9,857 nucleotides of DNA from an uncultured Prevotellaceae bacterium (GTDB taxonomy: Bacteria; Bacteroidota; Bacteroidia; Bacteroidales; Bacteroidaceae), in contig CAMKMK010000079.1 in NCBI GenBank assembly GCA_946413885.1, positions 1 to 9,857 on the forward strand. Reading direction: 5' to 3'. The notes below the pieces were generated by a model. The model did not search any database. It saw only the letters and a list, made by a program, of their open reading frames with translations, and had not been told where the DNA came from. The position numbers were made by a program, and so were the translations under genes. This document shows, in pieces, positions 1 through 5,471 of the stretch; position 1 is the first letter of the stretch; the number at the start of each line of letters is the position of its first letter.

Positions 1-580
1 TCTTAAAGATGTATTCTCCTTCGCGTGCCATTTCTTCCTCCATGAGTGTGAGGAGTTCAGGATCTGGCTCATCTTCCTGTTTCAGGAGTGCATTCCTCTG
101 CTGCAGAGCCTTGTTGTAGCGAGTCAGGCTGTCGAGATAGGGTAGGTCACATTGTGCAATCACGATGTCCATGAAGCGTCTTCTCTCCTCGCTTCCGCCT
201 GCAATGAGCATTTGGTCTGAGGGAGAGACAAAAACGAGGGGAATGAGTCCGATGTGCTCAGCCAGTCTTTTGTAGGGTTTCTTGCCCCTGCGCATCACTT
301 TCTTCTGTCCTCTCTTGAGTCCACAATGTATTTCCTCTATGCTGCCGTCCTCGCGCTCGTAGATACCTTGCAGAGACATCATGTCCTCGCCGTGCATGAT
401 GGTGGTGTTGTCGAGGCTTGTCGTGCTGCTTTTGCAAAGTGAAAGGAAATAGACGGCATCCAGCAAATTGGTTTTGCCTTCCCCATTCAATCCAATGAAA
501 CAATTCACGCTACACGAGAGGTCGATCTCTGCCAGAGCGATGTTCTTATAGTTCAGTATAGAGAGGTGTTTAAGTATCAT
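1..580 (-). CDS. recF: RecF, DNA replication/repair ATPase (N-terminal part, runs off left edge)
   Basis: RecF is an SMC/ABC-like ATPase that works with RecO and RecR in the cytoplasm to load RecA at single-strand gaps and stalled forks. The 193 visible residues show the family N-terminus (MILKHLSILNYKNI), a Walker A loop GLNGEGKTN at residues 30-38 followed by LLDAVYFLSLCKS, and the RecF block SPSDQ..IAGGSEERRRFMD near residues 119-138. Family members are about 360-370 residues, so slightly over half is present; the ABC signature and Walker B lie outside the window. The frame is open to the edge with no frameshift. ATG at 580 is chosen because the conserved family start is MILK; an in-frame ATG at 586 (Met-Lys-Met-Ile) is equally possible. 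It is divergent from the TPR gene. No Shine-Dalgarno is visible. The assignment to RecF rather than another SMC-like ATPase is firm. Confidence 0.95.
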   Translation of the reverse strand, partial: MILKHLSILNYKNIALAEIDLSCSVNCFIGLNGEGKTNLLDAVYFLSLCKSSTTSLDNTTIMHGEDMMSLQGIYEREDGSIEEIHCGLKRGQKKVMRRGKKPYKRLAEHIGLIPLVFVSPSDQMLIAGGSEERRRFMDIVIAQCDLPYLDSLTRYNKALQQRNALLKQEDEPDPELLTLMEEEMAREGEYIFK

Positions 581-587
581 TTTCATG

Positions 588-595
588 CAAATTTA
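588..595 (-). promoter_or_regulatory. Candidate Bacteroidetes -7 promoter box for recF
   Basis: The minus strand reads TAAATTTG here, an exact match to the Bacteroidetes sigma-ABfr -7 consensus TAnnTTTG. The box ends only 1 bp before the ATG at 586, so transcription would begin at about the start codon. I see no convincing TTTG -33 box 19-21 bp upstream on this strand. Short A/T-rich matches occur by chance, so this is tentative. Confidence 0.35.
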
Positions 596-645
596 CGCAT
601 TTTCTTCCGAATTCGAGGATGAAATCCAAAATATTCTCCAATAAA

Positions 646-677
646 TTTTAACTTGTGGGATAAATTGTCTAAATTTG
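646..677 (+). promoter_or_regulatory. Candidate Bacteroidetes promoter for the TPR-ribH pair
   Basis: TAAATTTG at 670-677 matches the -7 consensus TAnnTTTG exactly. A TTTT at 646-649, three of four matches to the -33 TTTG, lies 20 bp upstream, which is the expected spacing. Predicted transcription start is about 681-684, giving a leader of about 35 nt before the ATG at 718. A short palindrome (CGCTT-T-AAGCG, 681-691) sits on the predicted start site. Confidence 0.5.
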
Positions 678-717
678 CGTCGCTTTAAGCGTGATTACAT
701 TTAACAACAAAATAAAA

Positions 718-1392
718 ATGGCAAAAAAAACCAGAAAACCTGAGGTTACTGAGATAGACGAAACCATCCAGGCCTCCAAATCATTTTTCGAGAAAAACAA
801 GAAAGCGATTCTTTATGGTGGTGGCACCATCTTGGCTATCATTATCGCATGTCTGCTGATCCATCAGTTCTACATTGTTCCTCGCAACGAGAAGGCTAAT
901 GAGGCTCTTTTCAAGGCTGAGCAGATCTTCCAGGCAGGTACTTTCGACAAAGCCCTGAATGGTGATGGTGAAAGCGGTGGCTTCCTCTCTGTAATCGATC
1001 AGTTTGGCAGCACCAAGGCTGGCAATCTGGCTCGTCTGTATGCAGGTATCTGCTATTATAAGGATGGCAAATTCCAGGAGGCTGTTGACATGCTTCAGAG
1101 TTTCGATGACTGTGGCGACGAGATGGTAAGTCCCTCTGTAATCGGTATGCTTGGTAACATTTATGCTGAGCTTGGCGATAACGACAAGGCTACCAGCACG
1201 TTGCTGAAGGCTGCCAAGGAAGCTGACAACAATACGTTGAGTCCCATTTATCTTCTTCAGGCAGGCCAGATCTTCGAGTCTCTGCAACAAAACGACAAGG
1301 CTCTCGACTGCTACAAACAGATCAAGGAGAAGTATAAGCAGAGTCAAGCCTACAATGAGGTTGACAAGTACATTGAGCGTCTGAGCAAGTAA
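718..1392 (+). CDS. Membrane-anchored tetratricopeptide-repeat (TPR) protein
   Basis: This 224-residue protein has a short lysine-rich cytoplasmic N-terminus, one membrane-spanning helix at about residues 31-53 (ILYGGGTILAIIIACLL), and a C-terminal domain of helix-turn-helix TPR-like repeats: about 101-128 (LYAGICYYKDGKFQEAVDML), 138-165 (LGNIYAELGDNDKA) and 173-205 (AGQIFESLQQNDKALDCY). The topology suggests an inner-membrane protein with a periplasmic TPR scaffold. This resembles the SecYEG-associated protein YfgM, but that is inference from architecture. ATG at 718 is chosen over an in-frame GTG at 691 because it follows an A-rich leader typical of the phylum and starts the conserved-looking MAKK segment. 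ribH follows after 4 bp, so the two are very likely cotranscribed. No enzymatic motif is visible and the function is unknown. Confidence 0.88.
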   Translation: MAKKTRKPEVTEIDETIQASKSFFEKNKKAILYGGGTILAIIIACLLIHQFYIVPRNEKANEALFKAEQIFQAGTFDKALNGDGESGGFLSVIDQFGSTKAGNLARLYAGICYYKDGKFQEAVDMLQSFDDCGDEMVSPSVIGMLGNIYAELGDNDKATSTLLKAAKEADNNTLSPIYLLQAGQIFESLQQNDKALDCYKQIKEKYKQSQAYNEVDKYIERLSK

Positions 1393-1396
1393 TCAG

Positions 1397-1888
1397 ATGG
1401 CATCCAGTCTTCATAACCTTTCTGATTACGATCCTTCCTCCGTTCCCTCAGCTGAGGACATGCGGTTTGGAATCGTAGTCAGCGAATGGAACAACAATAT
1501 CACAGGCGCCCTACTACAGGGCGCTTATGATACACTCTTGCGTCATGGTGCTCTCGAGGAGAATATCTGCGTCATGACTGTTCCTGGCAGTTTCGAGTTG
1601 GTTTACGGCAGTAGCCAGATGGTAAAGAGTGGCAAGGTGGATGCCGTGATTGCCATCGGATGTGTCATTCGTGGCGATACGCCTCATTTCGATTATATCT
1701 GTCAGGGTACTACGAATGGTTTGGCCACATTGAATCTTCAGGGGGACATACCAGTCATCTACGGTCTCCTCACTTGCAACAATCACGATCAGGCAGAAGC
1801 CCGTTGTGGCGGCATTTTAGGCAATAAGGGCGATGAGTGTGCCGTTACTGCAATAAAGATGATCGATTATCGCAGGAAGTTGGATTAG
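1397..1888 (+). CDS. ribH: 6,7-dimethyl-8-ribityllumazine synthase (RibH)
   Basis: RibH condenses 5-amino-6-ribitylamino-uracil with 3,4-dihydroxy-2-butanone 4-phosphate to give lumazine, the penultimate step of riboflavin synthesis, usually inside an icosahedral or pentameric assembly. The 163-residue length is typical. Visible family motifs are the substrate-stacking aromatic in SEWN (Trp31), VPGSFELV (62-69), GCVIRGDTPHFDY (88-100) with the catalytic-type His97, and Arg136 in the phosphate-binding segment (DQAEARCG). GNKGDECAVTAIKMI (142-156) is the C-terminal helix. Its start lies 4 bp after the TPR stop codon, so it probably relies on the same promoter and on translational coupling. No FMN-riboswitch-like leader is seen, and no other rib gene is nearby. 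Its TAG stop overlaps the stop of the convergent helicase gene by 4 bp. Confidence 0.96.
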   Translation: MASSLHNLSDYDPSSVPSAEDMRFGIVVSEWNNNITGALLQGAYDTLLRHGALEENICVMTVPGSFELVYGSSQMVKSGKVDAVIAIGCVIRGDTPHFDYICQGTTNGLATLNLQGDIPVIYGLLTCNNHDQAEARCGGILGNKGDECAVTAIKMIDYRRKLD

Positions 1889-3165
1889 TCTTTCATATCC
1901 TTCTTCTTGCGATTCCTCTTTTTCTGTTCGTTGTAACGACTTTTATCGTTCCCGTTTCTTTTTTTCCCATTCCCTCGATAGTTCCTCCTTCGCTTTCCCT
2001 TCTTCTCGTTTTTCCCTGAATACGTTGGGGCCTCGCCCAATTCTTCTGGTATTGGACATTTCTTGATTTCCTTTCCTAAAAAGCGTTCGATGTCCCTGAA
2101 AAGAGGCTGGTCTTTTTCACTTACGAAGGTAATGGCCTCGCCGCCTCTTCCAGCTCGTGCTGTACGGCCAATACGATGAACGTAGTCTTCTTCATCGCGG
2201 GGCACATCAAAATTAATGACCAGTTGGATGTCATCGATATCGATTCCACGTGACACAATGTCTGTCGCTACCAGGATGTCTATCTTGCCTGAGCGGAACT
2301 CGTACATCACCTCGTCGCGTTCACTCTGAAGAAGGTCGCTGTGCATGGCTTTGGCATTGTATCCAGCACTTTTGATAGCGATGGTAAGTTCCTTGGTTTT
2401 CAGTTTTGAACCAGTGAAGATGAGCACACGTTCAGGTTTTTCTGCTTTGAAAAGACTCTTGATGATAGGCAATTTCTGAGGTTCGTAGCAGATGTATGCC
2501 ATCTGGTTGATTTTGTCAGCGGGCTTGCTTACAGCCAATTTCACCTCGACAGGGTCGCGCAGGATGGTATTGGCAAGTTCCTGAATCTTCTGAGGCATGG
2601 TCGCGCTGAACATGATTGTCTGGCGCTCTTTAGGCAACATTTTCTCTATCTGAAGAATATCTTCAACGAATCCCATGTCCAGCATGCGGTCAGCTTCGTC
2701 CAGAATGAAGAATGAGACTTTGCTTAGATCCACATTGCCCAAGCTGATGTGACTGATCAAACGGCCTGGTGTGGCTATGATAATGTCTGCACCTCCTTGC
2801 ATGGCTCGTTTCTCTTGTTCGTAACGGATTCCATCGTTGCCGCCATAAACGGCCAGGTTGCTGACATTCAGATAATAGGAGAAACCCTGCAATGCCTGAT
2901 CGATTTGTTGCGCCAGTTCGCGGGTTGGCGCCATGATAACACAATTGATAGCATCATGGGGATATCCTCCATCCTGCAATTTGCTTAAAATGGGGAGCAG
3001 GTAGGCAGCCGTTTTTCCTGTCCCTGTCTGCGCTACTCCAACAATATCGCGTCCTGCCAGAATGGGAGGAATGGCATGTTCCTGGATAGGAGTTGTATCT
3101 GTGAAATTCATGTCATCCAACGCATCAAGCACCAGATCGTTCAAGTCCAAATCGTAAAAGTCCAT
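1885..3165 (-). CDS. DEAD-box ATP-dependent RNA helicase (RhlE-like)
   Basis: This 426-residue cytoplasmic RNA helicase carries the full motif set: Q motif (TPIQEHAIP, about 25-33), Walker A AQTGTGKT (45-52), PTRELA (80-85), GG (108-109), TPGR (132-135), DEAD (156-159), SAT (187-189), IFTGS (249-253), TDIVSRGIDID (301-311) and HRIGRTARAG (330-339). A Lys/Arg/Asn-rich low-complexity tail from about residue 384 to the end probably adds non-specific RNA binding. The family unwinds short RNA duplexes in ribosome assembly, mRNA decay or cold adaptation; the exact substrate cannot be read from sequence. The compact core plus basic tail fits the RhlE group best. It starts 42 bp after the LptF/G stop with no clear promoter between, so it is probably the last gene of the lon operon. 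The TAA stop overlaps the ribH stop tail to tail. Confidence 0.95.
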   Translation of the reverse strand: MDFYDLDLNDLVLDALDDMNFTDTTPIQEHAIPPILAGRDIVGVAQTGTGKTAAYLLPILSKLQDGGYPHDAINCVIMAPTRELAQQIDQALQGFSYYLNVSNLAVYGGNDGIRYEQEKRAMQGGADIIIATPGRLISHISLGNVDLSKVSFFILDEADRMLDMGFVEDILQIEKMLPKERQTIMFSATMPQKIQELANTILRDPVEVKLAVSKPADKINQMAYICYEPQKLPIIKSLFKAEKPERVLIFTGSKLKTKELTIAIKSAGYNAKAMHSDLLQSERDEVMYEFRSGKIDILVATDIVSRGIDIDDIQLVINFDVPRDEEDYVHRIGRTARAGRGGEAITFVSEKDQPLFRDIERFLGKEIKKCPIPEELGEAPTYSGKNEKKGKRRRNYRGNGKKRNGNDKSRYNEQKKRNRKKKDMKD

Positions 3166-3207
3166 TCTAATCTTTTATACCTTATATTATTTCTATCCAC
3201 ATCTTCG

Positions 3208-4311
3208 TTATCTTGGAGCCTTCTTGTATAGGTACCAAGCAATAAAGAAGAAGAGGATGTTGGGCAACCATGCAGCCAACCAAGGATACAATCCTGAGTT
3301 CACGCTGAATGTGGCACTGACGCTTTGCAACAGGATATAGGCTGCACTCAGAGCAATGCCCACTCCCAGCGAGATGCCCATGCCCCCTTTCCTTTTTCGC
3401 GAAGAAAGCGACATGCCGATACTTGCCAGGATGAAGGCTGCGAAGGGTGAAGCGAAACGTTTATGGTATTCCACTTCGAAAGCTTTCAGGTTTCCGCTGC
3501 CTCGAATACGTTGTTTCTCGATGTATTCACGAAGTTCGCTGTTGGTCATGGTCTCTTGCTGGTTTCTAGTAAACAGGAAATCCTGAGGTTCCATCATGAT
3601 GATACTGTCCAACTTGGAATAATGATCAATCTTCTCTCTCATGCCACGCAAATCGCGGATTGTCACGTTCTGTAACTGCCAATGATAGCGTACGTCACTA
3701 AGCGTGTCATACACCACTGAGGTAGCTGTCAGGTGAGACACCAGTTTCTTGTGTTCGAACTTGTCGAGGCTGAAGTGATGACCTGTTTTTGTGATGCCAT
3801 CGAAGTGTTCCAGAAAAGCTATCACGCCAGTATCCACCTGCATCTGGACGTTATCAGCATACGTGGGATTTTTCTTTAGGCGCTTGTATTGATTCTCGAA
3901 AGCGAGTCGCTTGATACTGCCTCGAGGAATGACTTCAGAGCCCAGATAGAAACTCATGGCAGCAATAAGGGCAGCACTAATCATGTAGGGGCGCATCAGT
4001 CGTCCAAAACTCATTCCTGTACTGATCATGGCAATAATCTCGCTGTTGTCAGCTAGTTTGCTCGTAAAAAAGATTACGCTCAGGAAAACAAACAATGCGC
4101 TGAAAAGATTACAGTAATAGGGGATGAAGTTGAGATAATACTGGGAGAAAATGGCATTCCATGGGGCATGATTTGTGGTAAACTTGTCCACATTCTCGTT
4201 GTAGTCAAACACGACGGCTACCGTGATAATCAGGATCAGGCTAAAGAAGTATGTACCCAGGAACTTGGCTATCAGGTAGCGGTCTATTCGTTTCAGGAAT
4301 GGAATCTTCAT
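3208..4311 (-). CDS. LptF/LptG (YjgP/YjgQ) family permease, LPS export
   Basis: This is a 367-residue inner-membrane permease of the YjgP/YjgQ family. With LptB and LptC it extracts lipopolysaccharide from the inner membrane and passes it to the periplasmic bridge. Hydrophobic segments near residues 14-36, 60-84, 105-125, 285-303, 312-332 and 342-362 give six membrane helices. A roughly 160-residue polar domain between helices 3 and 4 fits the periplasmic beta-jellyroll. EIIAMISTGMSFGRLMRP (91-108) and ASPFAAFILASIGMSLSSR (287-305) are family-like. ATG at 4311 (MKIPFLKRIDRYL) is chosen; the frame is open to an ATG at 4434, but those extra 41 residues would overlap tgt and look unlike a permease. 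The gap after the tgt stop is 29 bp. I cannot tell LptF from LptG. Confidence 0.92.
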   Translation of the reverse strand: MKIPFLKRIDRYLIAKFLGTYFFSLILIITVAVVFDYNENVDKFTTNHAPWNAIFSQYYLNFIPYYCNLFSALFVFLSVIFFTSKLADNSEIIAMISTGMSFGRLMRPYMISAALIAAMSFYLGSEVIPRGSIKRLAFENQYKRLKKNPTYADNVQMQVDTGVIAFLEHFDGITKTGHHFSLDKFEHKKLVSHLTATSVVYDTLSDVRYHWQLQNVTIRDLRGMREKIDHYSKLDSIIMMEPQDFLFTRNQQETMTNSELREYIEKQRIRGSGNLKAFEVEYHKRFASPFAAFILASIGMSLSSRKRKGGMGISLGVGIALSAAYILLQSVSATFSVNSGLYPWLAAWLPNILFFFIAWYLYKKAPR

Positions 4312-4340
4312 TATCTCGTTGACTGTCGTTCCTTTTTCTT

Positions 4341-5471
4341 TTATAATCTTTGGCTCACTCGTGGCACCATTTGATTTTTCCACGAAGAGAAGTCTCCTGA
4401 CAGGATGTGTTTGCGAGCCTCTTTCACCAGCCATAAATAGAAGGCGAGATTGTGGATGGATGCAATTTCCAGGGCCAACAATTCCTGTGCCTTGAAGAGG
4501 TGATGCAGATAGGCACGTGAATAGAAAGTGTCAACCTCGGCTGTTCCATTGGGATCAATAGGGGAGAAATCATCTTCCCATTTTTTGTTGCGCATGTTCA
4601 TGATGCCCTCGCTTGTGAAGAGCATGGCATTGCGTCCATTACGAGTTGGCATGACACAATCAAACATGTCCACCCCCCGTTCGATGGATTCCAACAGATT
4701 TACAGGTGTTCCCACTCCCATCAGATAGCGAGGACGATCCTTAGGCAAGATGCCGTTTACCAATTCAATCATTTCGTACATCACTTCAGCAGGTTCACCC
4801 ACAGCCAAGCCGCCAATAGCATTTCCATCAGCATCCTTGCTTGCAACGAATTCTGCACTTTGTGTACGCAGGTCCTTGTAGGTACAACCCTGTACGATGG
4901 GGAAGAGACTCTGATGATGACCGTAGAGAGGTTCCGTCTCATTGAATTGTTTGATACAGCGATCCAGCCAACGATGGGTCAATCCAAGGCTCTTCTTTGC
5001 GTAGTTGTAATCACTTGTGCCTGGAGGACATTCATCGAGAGCCATAATGATGTCTGCACCTATGCTTCGCTCGATGTCAATCACTTTCTCAGGAGTAAAA
5101 ATGTGCTTGCTGCCATCGATGTGGCTTTGGAAGGTGCATCCCTCTTCTGTCAGTTTACGGATACCTGTCAAGGAAAAGACTTGGAATCCTCCGCTGTCAG
5201 TCAGGATAGGGCCGTCCCATCCGTTGAACTTATGAAGTCCACCAGCTTTCTCCAGAATACTCGTACCTGGTCGAAGGTACAGATGGTACGTGTTTCCTAA
5301 GATGATTTGGGCTCCAACTTCCTGATGAAGATCGCGTACCGTCAGTCCTTTCACACTTCCAACCGTACCCACAGGCATGAAGATGGGAGTTTCTATCTGG
5401 CCGTGATCAGTTGTAATCAATCCTGCTCTGGCAGAAGTCTTTTCATCCGTTTTTATCAGGTCGAATGTCAT
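4341..5471 (-). CDS. tgt: Queuine/preQ1 tRNA-guanine transglycosylase (Tgt), lacking zinc-site cysteines
   Basis: Tgt exchanges guanine-34 in the anticodon of tRNAs for Asp, Asn, His and Tyr for preQ1, the first tRNA-level step of queuosine synthesis. The 376-residue length is normal. Seen: ETPIFMPVGT (27-36), ILGNTYHL (57-64), DSGGFQVFSL with Asp92, DECPP (146-150), GGLAVGEP (220-227), and the nucleophile segment FDCVMPTRNGR with Asp271 (270-280). In the bacterial family a CxCxxC triad plus a later His binds structural zinc, in the context DPxCxCxxC..YSRAYLHHL. Here that stretch reads DPNGTAEVD..YSRAYLHHL: the three cysteine positions are Gly309, Ala311 and Asp314, while the His in ASIHNLAFY (340) remains. 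Fold and catalytic residues otherwise look intact, so it is probably active by a zinc-independent variant of the subdomain. ATG directly abuts the lon stop codon. Confidence 0.96.
   Translation of the reverse strand: MTFDLIKTDEKTSARAGLITTDHGQIETPIFMPVGTVGSVKGLTVRDLHQEVGAQIILGNTYHLYLRPGTSILEKAGGLHKFNGWDGPILTDSGGFQVFSLTGIRKLTEEGCTFQSHIDGSKHIFTPEKVIDIERSIGADIIMALDECPPGTSDYNYAKKSLGLTHRWLDRCIKQFNETEPLYGHHQSLFPIVQGCTYKDLRTQSAEFVASKDADGNAIGGLAVGEPAEVMYEMIELVNGILPKDRPRYLMGVGTPVNLLESIERGVDMFDCVMPTRNGRNAMLFTSEGIMNMRNKKWEDDFSPIDPNGTAEVDTFYSRAYLHHLFKAQELLALEIASIHNLAFYLWLVKEARKHILSGDFSSWKNQMVPRVSQRL

Noticed and set aside
258..503. Minus-strand open frame inside recF
   Set aside because: It is a shifted frame of recF; the recF frame itself is open to the window edge and carries Walker A and other family motifs.
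691..717. GTG at 691 as start of the TPR gene
   Set aside because: It adds nine residues without family character, whereas ATG 718 follows an A-rich leader and begins a typical MAKK N-terminus.
1928..1950. Possible ribH terminator (TCGTT-gt-AACGA followed by CTTTTAT) inside the helicase tail
   Set aside because: The stem is only 4-5 bp with a broken T-run and sits in coding sequence; too weak to call.
4312..4434. N-terminal extension of the LptF/G permease to ATG 4434
   Set aside because: It would overlap the end of tgt by 94 bp and encodes a charged segment; the permease fold starts at MKIPFLKRIDRYL (4311).
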